Source: an uncultured Acetatifactor sp. (GTDB lineage: Bacteria; Bacillota; Clostridia; Lachnospirales; Lachnospiraceae). From it: 9,860 nt of DNA. Of the stretch, positions 1 to 6,653 are shown in pieces. Numbering within the stretch: the stretch's first letter is position 1; each line of letters starts with the position of its first letter. The stretch lies in NCBI GenBank assembly GCA_910587555.1, contig CAJULV010000021.1:1-9860 (forward strand), written 5' to 3'. The notes beneath the pieces are model-generated. The model saw only the letters and a program-made list of their open reading frames with translations, had not been told where the DNA came from and ran no database searches. The translations under genes and the position numbers were made by a program.

Positions 1-33
1 CCACATTTATCCAGAAAAATCATCTGTTTTCAA

Positions 34-294
34 CTAACTTTGGAAAGAACCAAAATATCCTTGACAAATTCCATCTTGGTTCTGTATGCTGTTGCTCTCG
101 CCGCCGTCCCTGTCCTCATCGCCTGCTGCCGGATCTAATTCCGTTTGAGTTCCCGGAAATGTTTGAAAAATAAATCGTCATCCAAGAATAATCAAGTGGT
201 TTTGTAATCGGCTGCTGCATTTAGGACAGAGAATGTCGGTAAACCTGTCTTTTGTCCCATAATAGAAACCCGGATCAGCTTCGCACATCGTCAT
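34..294 (-). pseudogene. Possible degraded zinc-knuckle mini-gene (weak)
   Basis: A minus-strand frame opens at an ATG (292-294), encodes 38 residues with one early Cys and a CPKC knuckle followed by SSRL, and stops at TGA (178-180). The same frame then continues without a stop for 47 more codons, giving an acidic Asp/Glu/Gly-rich tail, to a TAG at 34-36. The frame is also open upstream of the ATG into the serpin 3' end. CPKC plus hydrophobic flanks resembles half of a zinc ribbon; that is a resemblance only. No good ribosome binding site precedes the ATG. It could be a real 38-residue peptide, a gene broken by one TGA, or chance. I do not recognise a family. Confidence 0.25.
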
Positions 295-301
295 ATTAAT
301 C

Positions 302-320
302 GGAGCGCGAAAGCCGCTCC
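302..320 (-). terminator. Hairpin just after the serpin stop, possible weak terminator
   Basis: Three bases after the serpin TGA, a perfect 6-bp stem GGAGCG/CGCTCC (302-307 and 315-320) encloses a 7-base loop. On the minus strand it is followed by an A/T-rich stretch (GATTAATATG) rather than a run of T, so it is not a textbook Rho-independent terminator. Position makes transcript-end or 3'-protection roles plausible. Confidence 0.35.
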
Positions 321-322
321 CC

Positions 323-1729
323 TCATTCCTCCCGGCCTGCCTGATTCAGTATCCCCATAAATACCGGAACGCCGGATTCACAGTCTATGATCATATAGAC
401 AAAGGGTCTGTCCAGATACACAGAGCGGATTTCATCTTCCATCATCGCTCCGCTCCCTTCCATCATCACTGCCGTGGCGGCACCTGCCTTCGTCCCCTTC
501 TCATCCACAGCGATATAAGATTTGTGCAGCACGCGGCTGATAAAGATATTGCCGTTTGCGGAATGGCCTATCCCGGAAAAATCGGCCCTGGAAGAATCAA
601 ACCCATCCCTGATTCCCATGTTCTGCAGTATATCCCCAAGTTCTGCGCTGTAGCTGCTCTCATACCTGGGAATCCAGGCCTGCACATGGGCCTCCACCGG
701 ATTTGCCAATATCCGGCAGAGCCTTTCCCCGTCCAGGGAGAGCAGGTATTCTGCCGCATCCATTCCCTCCTCGGGCAGAAGCGCCGCATAGGCATATTTC
801 CGTCCTGCATAATATTTCAGGAATCCGGAGGCATGTTCGTCCTGCAGATATTGATTTTCCTGGGAATACATCATTTCCACCTGCTGAACAGTACCGTCAG
901 CCCGGGTAAATTCCCCTTCCCGCACCTGGTCTTCCCGGTAAATTTCCTCCCACTCCCCTTCAAAGGCCAGGGCGTTCACCAGGTACATGACTGCATCCGG
1001 CGAGATCCTGTCCAGAATCTCCGGAATCATCCCCTGTGTCTTTTCCTTCACCCAATCGTTGATCTCCTGTAAAGTCTTATCCTGAAAAGGAACCCTCCGC
1101 ACCTCCGCGTCGAATAAAGAGGCACATTCCTTCAGGAAATCTTCCTCCACGGTAAAGCTTTCATCCTCTGTAAACCAGATACCGTTGGCCATGTTCAACT
1201 TACATTTTCCATCCCCCCATGCGCCGCCCCGGGCAGACAGGTATGCGGACAGCTCCGGCACTGTTATCCCAAAAGCCTCTTCCATCTGTTTCAGGGTCTC
1301 CCCTTCCGCGCCGTACGCCGCCATATTCAGCGCGAAAAGTACCGAAAGCGGCGAGACCACCGGATTCTCCGTTTCCTGTCCTTCCCGGTCTGCTGCCTCC
1401 TGTTCCGCCGCCGAAACGGTCCCCGTATCGCCCACGCATTGCTGCAGAAGCCGCAGGCCGAAATCCGTGACGGCTGCTGCCCCCTGCTTTTCCGCATCTG
1501 CCATCGCTGCGCCGGGGCTGTCCTGGGCTTCTCCGTTCGGAGTCCGTCCGTTTACCTCCATATCCGCCTCATCTACCCCATGGTTATCCACTGCTGACTC
1601 ATCTGCAGACCTGTCTGCCGACTGGTCTGATTTCCCGCAGCCGGAAACAGCCGCCAATAGTCCTGCCAACAAAAACACCCTCAAAAACCCTGCAAATCGT
1701 TCCTTCCCTTTTCTCCTTTTCTTAGCCAT
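323..1729 (-). CDS. Lipid-anchored extracellular serpin (serine protease inhibitor)
   Basis: Serpins trap target proteases when the reactive-centre loop is cut and inserts into a beta sheet. The start chosen is the ATG at 1727-1729, because GGGAGG lies 7 bases upstream; a start 16 codons earlier lacks a comparable site. The protein is 468 aa. Residues 1-31 form a lipoprotein signal: a Lys/Arg-rich start, a hydrophobic core and lipobox VSGC with Cys31 as lipid site. Residues 32 to about 84 are an acidic linker. The serpin fold follows: NPVVSPLS at 122-129, INDWV near 223, LVNALAFEGEW at 250-260, hinge GTKAGAATA at 412-420 with Thr413 at P14 and small residues at P12-P9 (typical of inhibitory serpins), and the C-terminal signature RPFVYMII from 441. 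The loop is Met-rich and about five residues longer than in alpha-1-antitrypsin, so P1 is uncertain (Ser426 counting from the hinge, Glu431 counting from the end). Upstream a TTGACA (1820-1825) has no good -10 partner, so no promoter is called. Confidence 0.93.
   Translation of the reverse strand: MAKKRRKGKERFAGFLRVFLLAGLLAAVSGCGKSDQSADRSADESAVDNHGVDEADMEVNGRTPNGEAQDSPGAAMADAEKQGAAAVTDFGLRLLQQCVGDTGTVSAAEQEAADREGQETENPVVSPLSVLFALNMAAYGAEGETLKQMEEAFGITVPELSAYLSARGGAWGDGKCKLNMANGIWFTEDESFTVEEDFLKECASLFDAEVRRVPFQDKTLQEINDWVKEKTQGMIPEILDRISPDAVMYLVNALAFEGEWEEIYREDQVREGEFTRADGTVQQVEMMYSQENQYLQDEHASGFLKYYAGRKYAYAALLPEEGMDAAEYLLSLDGERLCRILANPVEAHVQAWIPRYESSYSAELGDILQNMGIRDGFDSSRADFSGIGHSANGNIFISRVLHKSYIAVDEKGTKAGAATAVMMEGSGAMMEDEIRSVYLDRPFVYMIIDCESGVPVFMGILNQAGREE
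436..467 (-). repeat. 11-bp direct repeat inside the serpin reactive-centre loop
   Basis: CTTCCATCATC occurs at 436-446 and again at 457-467, exactly 21 bp (7 codons) apart. On the coding strand both copies encode Met-Met-Glu, at residues 422-424 and 429-431. An in-frame duplication of about seven codons would explain why the loop is longer than in classical serpins. Confidence 0.7.
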
Positions 1730-1940
1730 AAAGCTTCCTCCCTTCTCCAGTACACCGATGTCTTCATTCCCGAGCAAGCAGTGCCTGATGTCCGCACCAG
1801 GGCAAGTAATATGCCTCTATGTCAATAGAAACGAGAAAAAGGGAAAAAAGTTCTGCAAAAGATCAAAACATTCCAAAACAGTAAAATTGTTGCTGCCTCT
1901 TATATAGGGACTTCTAAACAGAACAGAAATGCAATGCGGT

Positions 1941-2003
1941 TCCGGAAGTTTCCTATACACTTCCGGACATACCCCATGCTATGTCAGTGCCGTGGGAGAC
2001 GGC
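1941..2003. repeat. Cluster of three consecutive inverted repeats
   Basis: Between the methyltransferase stop and the serpin there are three perfect inverted repeats in 63 bases: TCCGGAAGT/ACTTCCGGA (1941-1949 with 1959-1967, loop 9), GACATA/TATGTC (1966-1971 with 1980-1985, loop 8) and GCCGT/ACGGC (1989-1993 with 1999-2003, loop 5). The first two overlap by two bases, so their hairpins would compete slightly. None is followed by a T run on either strand. They may form 3' structure on the methyltransferase mRNA, an operator, or a small palindromic element. The rest of the 1730-2011 gap holds no gene that I can support. Confidence 0.55.
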
Positions 2004-2011
2004 GCGAATAA

Positions 2012-2890
2012 TCAGGATGAAACAAGCAGCGCATTGGCAAACCATTCCCCGGCGCAGGGAATCAAATCGCATTCCACCCCTTCCGCAATTCCTTCATAGA
2101 TAATTTCTTCCCGGACAGAACTGAAATACTTTTGATGGACTGTCAGCAGTTCCTCGCGAAGAAAGATTTTCTCTGCGCCTTCCATTTGATTTTCCGCAAA
2201 GTATCTTGCAGCCTTTCTTGCGCCTTCCGCATTTTTCTCCATGTATACAGGGGAATTGATCAGCGGCGCACCGTCCTTCAACACCCGGGCCGCCTCCCGA
2301 ATGCCCTTCTCCATCAGGTCCATCATATTGGTGAAACCGGCATAGGTGCAGACCATGTCAACACTGCCATCCCGGACGGGAAGGTTCGTGGCGTCACAGG
2401 CAATATAATTCACTTTCACCTGCGGAGCAGTCCGTTTTAATGCTGCCCGGTCAAAGGTCAGTACACGAAAACTCAAATCAGTGGAAATCAGATTGACATC
2501 AGCAGAGACCGTCTTTACCAATTCCCCCAGGAGTATCCCTCTGCCGGAGGCCACATCCAGAAGAAAGCCGGATTTCAGTTTTGCGGCCTCCCCCACAATT
2601 GCGTCCAGAAAGTCTCTGTCAATTTTCTTCTGCTTCTCCGTTTTCCGGGCCTCAATCTTCTGCCCGAGATCATCATAGCCCTCTTCACCAATATACTCGC
2701 TCCAGGAATTAAGGTTTTCCTGTTCCTGGGACTGAAAATCAAGAATTCCCTGCCGGATATAAAAAACATGTCCTTTCCCACAGGCGATTTTGCCCTCCAG
2801 AATCTCTTCGCCCTCTTTCCCGGCTGCAGTCAGCTCAAATTCTCCTCCGCAATGAGGGCATCGCAAGACAGACAGAATATTTGTATACAT
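2012..2890 (-). CDS. Class I SAM-dependent methyltransferase with N-terminal zinc ribbon
   Basis: Predicted cytoplasmic methyltransferase of 292 aa. The start is the ATG at 2888-2890, because AAAGGAGA (2897-2904) sits at the right distance; a longer reading would start upstream of the predicted transcription start. The N-terminus carries a Trm112/RlmA-like zinc module: CPHC at 11-14 and a C-x3-H pair (Cys37, His41), then a short GILDF strand. The Rossmann part has motif I LLDVASGRG (110-118), an acidic residue after strand 2 (Asp138, in STDLS), CDATNLP at about 165-171 and DGSVDMV at 174-180. This layout is shared by RlmA-type 23S rRNA guanine methyltransferases and by many uncharacterised methyltransferases, so the substrate cannot be named. 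It is transcribed divergently from the SGNH gene and has its own likely promoter. Confidence 0.88.
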   Translation of the reverse strand: MYTNILSVLRCPHCGGEFELTAAGKEGEEILEGKIACGKGHVFYIRQGILDFQSQEQENLNSWSEYIGEEGYDDLGQKIEARKTEKQKKIDRDFLDAIVGEAAKLKSGFLLDVASGRGILLGELVKTVSADVNLISTDLSFRVLTFDRAALKRTAPQVKVNYIACDATNLPVRDGSVDMVCTYAGFTNMMDLMEKGIREAARVLKDGAPLINSPVYMEKNAEGARKAARYFAENQMEGAEKIFLREELLTVHQKYFSSVREEIIYEGIAEGVECDLIPCAGEWFANALLVSS

Positions 2891-2932
2891 TTTCATTCTC
2901 CTTTCAATGAATTGGCGCAACACTGTTTTCAT

Positions 2933-2961
2933 ATTATATCAAAATGCCCAGGGGGATACAA
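2933..2961 (-). promoter_or_regulatory. Likely promoter of the methyltransferase gene
   Basis: On the minus strand a perfect -10 TATAAT (2933-2938) lies 17 bases downstream of a poor -35 TTGTAT (2956-2961). Transcription would begin near 2926, about 35 bases before the chosen ATG, which supports that start. Confidence 0.6.
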
Positions 2962-2967
2962 GTACGA

Positions 2968-2996
2968 TTGACACTGCCAATCCCTGTCTGTATAAT
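2968..2996 (+). promoter_or_regulatory. Consensus sigma-A promoter of the SGNH hydrolase gene
   Basis: TTGACA (2968-2973) and TATAAT (2991-2996) are both perfect and separated by exactly 17 bases. Transcription is expected near 3003, giving a leader of about 25 bases with GAGGAG at 3014-3019. The two divergent -35 boxes lie only 6 bases apart, so the promoters face away from each other and may compete for polymerase. Confidence 0.87.
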
Positions 2997-3004
2997 AACG
3001 TTAT
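2995..3004. promoter_or_regulatory. 10-bp palindrome over the -10 end and start point, possible operator
   Basis: ATAACGTTAT is a perfect palindrome overlapping the last two bases of the -10 box and the expected start site. A strong promoter with a palindrome there would suit repressor control, but AT-rich palindromes of this size also arise by chance. Confidence 0.3.
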
Positions 3005-3028
3005 AAAAAACTAGAGGAGTCTTTTCCA

Positions 3029-4669
3029 ATGAAAAAAACATACTTCATAAAACTGTCCCTTATCCTGTGCCTCCTGCTGCCGCAGGGCATGCCCGTCCAG
3101 GCAGAGCCGCTGTCGTCAGATTCTCCGGATTTTTACAGCAACAACGAAGTGGTTGGATTTATCGGGGACAGCATCACCTATGCTTCCTACACGCCCCTGT
3201 CCTACATGGACATTCTCAATCTGTTTTACTTAAGTCTTTTCCCTGACCGACAGATAGAATTCCGGAATATCAGCGCAGGGGGTTATAAAATCAGCGATAT
3301 ACTGAATATTTATGATCAGGATCCCGCCTTTGACGGGCTTGACAAGGCGGTGATCATGTTGGGCACCAATGAAGCCATTCTGGGAATATCCACAGAAGAA
3401 TACATAACAAATATGGATGCTTTGATCGGAAGGCTGAAGGAAGACAGCCTGGAAGGCAGTGATATCCTGCTGCTCTCCCCGCCTGTTTGCGACGAGAACT
3501 GCTCCCTGAACTTCACCAAAAACGGCAGCAGAAAATGGGCCTTTGAAAGCAGGGTTCTGGAATACATGGATCAACTGGAAACAAAATCCGCCCAATGGGG
3601 AGTCCGTTATCTGGATCTGCATACTCCTATGGCCGCCCTGACGGAAACCATGCAGCAGGAAGACCCGGGAAACACCCTGACTACAGACTGTATTCATCCC
3701 AATGCCGCCGGACAGGTCCTGATTGCCTGTTCCATCCTCCAGACCCAGGGCGCAGACCCGGAAGTCCTGTCCCAACTCCATGTACCGGAAGACGGGGAAC
3801 CTCAGACCCAGGGAAACCCCATTTCGGATTTTTACCGCGGAGAAAAAGGCCTCTGTCTGACTCTGGCTCCGGAGGTACTGCCTCTGGCTAACCGCAGCGA
3901 ATTTACGGCATTCCGTGAATTGATGAACCGTTACACATCCTCCGGCGCCCTTTTCCAACAGCGGTTTTCCATCCAGGGACTTTCGGAAGAAGATTCCTAC
4001 TGTCTGCGGGCAGGAGATGAAGAACTGGGCAATTTTACCGGAAAAGAACTGGCAGAGGGAATTGACATGGGCGCACTGGAGACCAATCCCCGTCAGCAGG
4101 CCATGCAGCAGGCGGCTTCTCTGTGCAGGCAGCGGCATCGGGAAGTGGTGGAGGCTCGTGATATGTGGATTGAAGTGATGATGCAGCGGGCTTCCTTTAC
4201 GCCGGAACAGATTCAGGCTGCCTATGAAACCTGGCGGGCCAAAGACGACGCCCTGAACAGTGAAATTTATGCGATAACCGGAAAACTGGCTGACGATGTG
4301 CTCCGCATCACCGTCACCGCCCAGGGATATCTTCCGGAAGAACTGGAACAGGATGCACAGGAAGCAAAAGAAGCCGCAAGGAAGGCTCAGGAGGAACAGG
4401 CTGCAAGGGAGGCCCAGGAAGCCGCCAGAAAGGCCGCGGAAGCCCAGGCCGCAAAGGAGGCGGAGGAAGCTGCAAGAAAGGCCGCCCAGGAACAGGCCGC
4501 AAAAGAAGCGGAAGAAGCCGCAAGAAAAGCCGCAGAAGCTGCCGCCCGGGAACAGGCTGTCCTGGAATCCCGCAAAAGGCTTTTGCTGTGGGGAAGCCTG
4601 GCAGGCAGCGCATTGCTGTTGTGCCTCGGAATCCTGGGAATTTTCCTCCGAAAGAAAAAGCGCCGATGA
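3029..4669 (+). CDS. Exported SGNH/GDSL-family esterase with stalk and C-terminal membrane anchor
   Basis: Predicted surface hydrolase of 546 aa that would remove acyl groups from an unknown extracellular substrate. Residues 1-25 are a signal peptide with a likely cut after VQA. The SGNH domain shows all four blocks: GDS at 46-48 (nucleophile Ser48), Gly84 in SAGGY, GTNE at 112-115 (Asn114) and D-x-x-H at 220-223 (Asp220, His223). Residues about 265-440 are a region I cannot assign; 313-350 looks faintly like the GH36 C-terminal beta domain. Residues 448-511 are four 16-residue Ala/Glu/Lys/Arg units, probably a long helix like the TolA stalk. Residues 518-540 form a membrane helix followed by RKKKRR. 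There is no LPxTG, so membrane rather than sortase anchoring is inferred. GAGGAG 9 bases upstream fixes the start. Single gene, convergent with the next one. Confidence 0.9.
   Translation: MKKTYFIKLSLILCLLLPQGMPVQAEPLSSDSPDFYSNNEVVGFIGDSITYASYTPLSYMDILNLFYLSLFPDRQIEFRNISAGGYKISDILNIYDQDPAFDGLDKAVIMLGTNEAILGISTEEYITNMDALIGRLKEDSLEGSDILLLSPPVCDENCSLNFTKNGSRKWAFESRVLEYMDQLETKSAQWGVRYLDLHTPMAALTETMQQEDPGNTLTTDCIHPNAAGQVLIACSILQTQGADPEVLSQLHVPEDGEPQTQGNPISDFYRGEKGLCLTLAPEVLPLANRSEFTAFRELMNRYTSSGALFQQRFSIQGLSEEDSYCLRAGDEELGNFTGKELAEGIDMGALETNPRQQAMQQAASLCRQRHREVVEARDMWIEVMMQRASFTPEQIQAAYETWRAKDDALNSEIYAITGKLADDVLRITVTAQGYLPEELEQDAQEAKEAARKAQEEQAAREAQEAARKAAEAQAAKEAEEAARKAAQEQAAKEAEEAARKAAEAAAREQAVLESRKRLLLWGSLAGSALLLCLGILGIFLRKKKRR
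4370..4561 (+). repeat. Four tandem 48-bp units encoding the Ala/Glu/Lys stalk
   Basis: Residues 448-511 of the SGNH protein repeat every 16 residues, each unit beginning EAARKA; the Arg falls at 451, 467, 483 and 499. The DNA units of 48 bp are diverged at synonymous positions. Such arrays can gain or lose units by recombination, changing stalk length. The repeats also create long meaningless open frames on other frames and on the other strand. Confidence 0.85.
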
Positions 4670-4708
4670 AGCGTCAGAATTCTCCCACAGCGTCAACGGC
4701 TCCTGTTC

Positions 4709-5257
4709 TTAATCCAGTCCCTCAAATATCTCGCCCAGGGTCATCTTAATATGCGGAAATGCCCTTAATGAGATCTCTGTGTCCCCATTATACTCTTCAT
4801 CCTCTTTATCGTCCTGGAGCATATAGTTCTGCTCCAGGACATATTTTCCATTCTGGAGATAATAGATTTCCACGGAACACTGGGGCGAAACAATCCAATA
4901 TTCCTCCACCCCCGCCTGCTCATAGATATCCTTTTTCTCCGTTTTATCCCTCTTGGCAGTGGAATGGCTTACGGTTTCGGCGACAAACCTGGGCACTCCG
5001 CTGTAGGAGCCGCCTTTCAGATACTTTCTGTCACAGACAATCATGATATCCGGGCAGAGATAATCATCGTTTACATCCGGATGGTATTTAAAGTCCAGGT
5101 TTTCCATGAAGACCAGGCAAAGGCTCCCTTTTAAGCCTGCTTTTATAACCGTATTGATATTATTGTTGATAATTCCATGCCGAAAACTCGGAGACGGGGA
5201 CATATCATAAATTACACCGTCTATTTTTTCGTCTCTCCAGTGCTCGCCTGCTGCCAA
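4709..5257 (-). CDS. Uma2-family (DUF820) PD-(D/E)XK nuclease-fold protein, probably N-terminally broken
   Basis: The Uma2/DUF820 core is clear: IDGVIYDMSPSPS near residues 12-24, CPDIMIV with Asp70, FVAETVS with Glu94, then ST..RD...K and GVEEYWIVSP at 116-125. These match the restriction-endonuclease-like fold of the family, whose cellular role is mostly unknown. This frame can only start at a TTG (5255-5257) that has no ribosome binding site, and the conserved N-terminal strand is cut short. A better N-terminus lies in another frame directly upstream (see 5221-5343), joined at six A. The gene is therefore probably a pseudogene, a site of frameshifting, or affected by a sequencing error. 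It ends 39 bases from the SGNH stop, facing it, with no clear terminator between. Confidence 0.75.
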   Translation of the reverse strand: MAAGEHWRDEKIDGVIYDMSPSPSFRHGIINNNINTVIKAGLKGSLCLVFMENLDFKYHPDVNDDYLCPDIMIVCDRKYLKGGSYSGVPRFVAETVSHSTAKRDKTEKKDIYEQAGVEEYWIVSPQCSVEIYYLQNGKYVLEQNYMLQDDKEDEEYNGDTEISLRAFPHIKMTLGEIFEGLD

Positions 5258-5343
5258 TACTTTTCTGCCGCATCCTTTCCTCTTAAAGAAGCCTTTACAC
5301 CTTGTTCCCTGTTAAGGGTTTTGCTTTTCTGTGCACAGCGCAC
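5221..5343 (-). pseudogene. Upstream frame that supplies the missing Uma2 N-terminus
   Basis: A GTG (5341-5343) lies 8 bases after a GGGGG (5352-5356) and 17 bases after the tyrS stop. It opens a 40-codon frame ending in YWQQASTGETKK, then TAG at 5221-5223, immediately after A6 (plus-strand T6, 5224-5229). One more A would join ETKK directly to IDGVIYD of the Uma2 frame and give about 211 residues. A -1 ribosomal slip on AAA-AAA before the TAG would have the same effect. The junction fits the usual Uma2 N-terminus (a Tyr-containing helix, then a strand with IDG), which is why I link the two. The GTG start is a suggestion. Confidence 0.5.
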
Positions 5344-5360
5344 AAAAACAGCCCCCTGCC

Positions 5361-6605
5361 TTAGTTCATTATGATTCTCTTGTAATTCTTCTTGCCGCGT
5401 CTGACTACAATTCCGTCTCCCGTAAACTGTTCCGGCCTGTATGCAGTCTTGATATCGGCAACCTTCTCTCCGTCTACCGTGACTCCGCCCTGCTCCACTG
5501 CGCGTCTGGCCTCAGAGCGGGATGCGGTAAGGCCGGATGCCGTCAGTACCCCCAGGATATCAATAACGCCATCCCTGAAGTCCTCCTCCTTCAGCTGACT
5601 TGTGGGCATTTCGGCCCCTTCCGCAGCGCCGGAAAACAGCGCTCTGGCGCTCTCCTGGGCTTTCCCGGCTTCTTCCTCGCCGTGAACCAGTTTGGTCAGT
5701 TCGAACGCCAGAATCTCCTTGGCCTGGTTCAGCTGACTGCCTTCCCACTTATCCATCTCGTCAATCTGCTCTATGGGCAGGAAAGTCAGCATCCGCAGAC
5801 ATTTCAGTACATCCGCGTCCGCCACGTTTCTCCAGTACTGGTAAAACTCAAAAGGTGAGGTCTTGTCAGGGTCAAGCCATACCGCCCCCTTCTGGGTCTT
5901 GCCCATCTTCTTTCCTTCGGAATTCAGGAGAAGCGTAATCGTCATAGCGTAGGCATCCTTGCCCAGTTTCCTGCGGATCAGCTCCGTGCCGCCCAACATA
6001 TTGCTCCACTGGTCATCGCCGCCGAACTGCATATTGCAGCCATAATTTTCATACAGCTTCAGGAAGTCATAGCTCTGCATAATCATGTAATTGAACTCCA
6101 GGAAGCTTAAGCCCTTCTCCATACGCTGCTTGTAGCACTCTGCCGTCAGCATTCTGTTTACGGAAAAATGCACCCCGATATCCCGGATAAACTCTATATA
6201 GTTCAGATCCATCAGCCAGTCCGCGTTGTTCACCATCAGGGCTTTGGAGCTGCCCTCCTCCAGGCGATCGCCGAATTCAATAAAGCGGCTCATCTGCTTC
6301 TTAAAGCACTCGCAGTTGTGGGCAATTGTCTCTTTGGTCATCATTGTCCGCAGATCGCTTCTTCCGGAGGGATCTCCGATCATGCCCGTGCCGCCGCCGA
6401 TGAGGGCAATGGGCCTGTTTCCTGCCATCTGCAGCCTCTTCATCAGGCACAGCGCCATAAAATGCCCTACATGCAGGCTGTCCGCCGTGGGGTCAAATCC
6501 GATGTAGAAGGTGGCCTTACCATTGTTGATTAATTCCTTAATCTCTTCCTCGTCTGTCAATTGCGCCAGAAGGCCTCTGGCTTTCAGTTCCTCAAATACT
6601 GTCAT
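5361..6605 (-). CDS. tyrS: Tyrosyl-tRNA synthetase
   Basis: Cytoplasmic class I synthetase that activates tyrosine with ATP and charges tRNA-Tyr. It is 414 aa, close to the usual bacterial length. The HIGH-type motif is HVGH at 45-48, preceded by FYIGFDPTADS; the tyrosine pocket is marked by NYMIMQSYD (172-180) and QFGGDDQW (193-200); the KMSKS-type motif is KMGKT at 233-237. An S4 RNA-binding domain fills about 345-412, including SRSEARRAVEQGGV. The sequence is intact. The leader has purine-rich AGGAAAGGAA before the ATG and an inverted repeat, but I see no T-box sequence, which many Firmicutes tyrS genes have. The Uma2 frame follows closely and may share its transcript. Confidence 0.98.
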   Translation of the reverse strand: MTVFEELKARGLLAQLTDEEEIKELINNGKATFYIGFDPTADSLHVGHFMALCLMKRLQMAGNRPIALIGGGTGMIGDPSGRSDLRTMMTKETIAHNCECFKKQMSRFIEFGDRLEEGSSKALMVNNADWLMDLNYIEFIRDIGVHFSVNRMLTAECYKQRMEKGLSFLEFNYMIMQSYDFLKLYENYGCNMQFGGDDQWSNMLGGTELIRRKLGKDAYAMTITLLLNSEGKKMGKTQKGAVWLDPDKTSPFEFYQYWRNVADADVLKCLRMLTFLPIEQIDEMDKWEGSQLNQAKEILAFELTKLVHGEEEAGKAQESARALFSGAAEGAEMPTSQLKEEDFRDGVIDILGVLTASGLTASRSEARRAVEQGGVTVDGEKVADIKTAYRPEQFTGDGIVVRRGKKNYKRIIMN

Positions 6606-6653
6606 TTTTCTTTTCCGTTCCTTTCCTGATGTCTATGCGATCTATCTTAATTC

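Noticed and set aside
178..180. TGA in the zinc-knuckle frame read as selenocysteine
   Set aside because: The flanking residues do not look like a redox site, and I see no convincing bacterial SECIS-like stem just downstream.
1797..1825. Serpin promoter with TTGACA at 1820-1825
   Set aside because: At 17 bases spacing the -10 position reads CCCTGG; TATTAC nearby is only 8 bases away, so no proper promoter can be assembled.
1185..1907. A 240-codon plus-strand frame opposite the serpin
   Set aside because: Ser/Pro/Ala-rich antisense frame with no ribosome binding site and no recognisable domain.
4296..4613. Arg/Pro-rich and Leu/Pro-rich frames over the stalk repeat
   Set aside because: They are frame shadows of the 48-bp repeat units.
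4580..4669. Sortase cell-wall anchor at the SGNH C-terminus
   Set aside because: The hydrophobic helix and basic tail are there, but no LPxTG-like motif comes before them.
3230..4696. A 488-codon open frame on the minus strand opposite the SGNH gene
   Set aside because: It is antisense to a clear gene, is Phe/Cys/Gly-rich without any motif, and is held open by the codon bias and repeats of the SGNH gene.
4670..4708. Terminator between the convergent SGNH and Uma2 genes
   Set aside because: Only a 4-bp GCCG/CGGC pair with a long loop and a 7-bp direct repeat (AGCGTCA) are seen, with no T run.
5329..5338. Palindrome CTGTGCACAG between tyrS and the Uma2 gene as an operator
   Set aside because: It lies inside the probable Uma2 5' coding part and has no promoter next to it; a 10-bp palindrome alone is weak.
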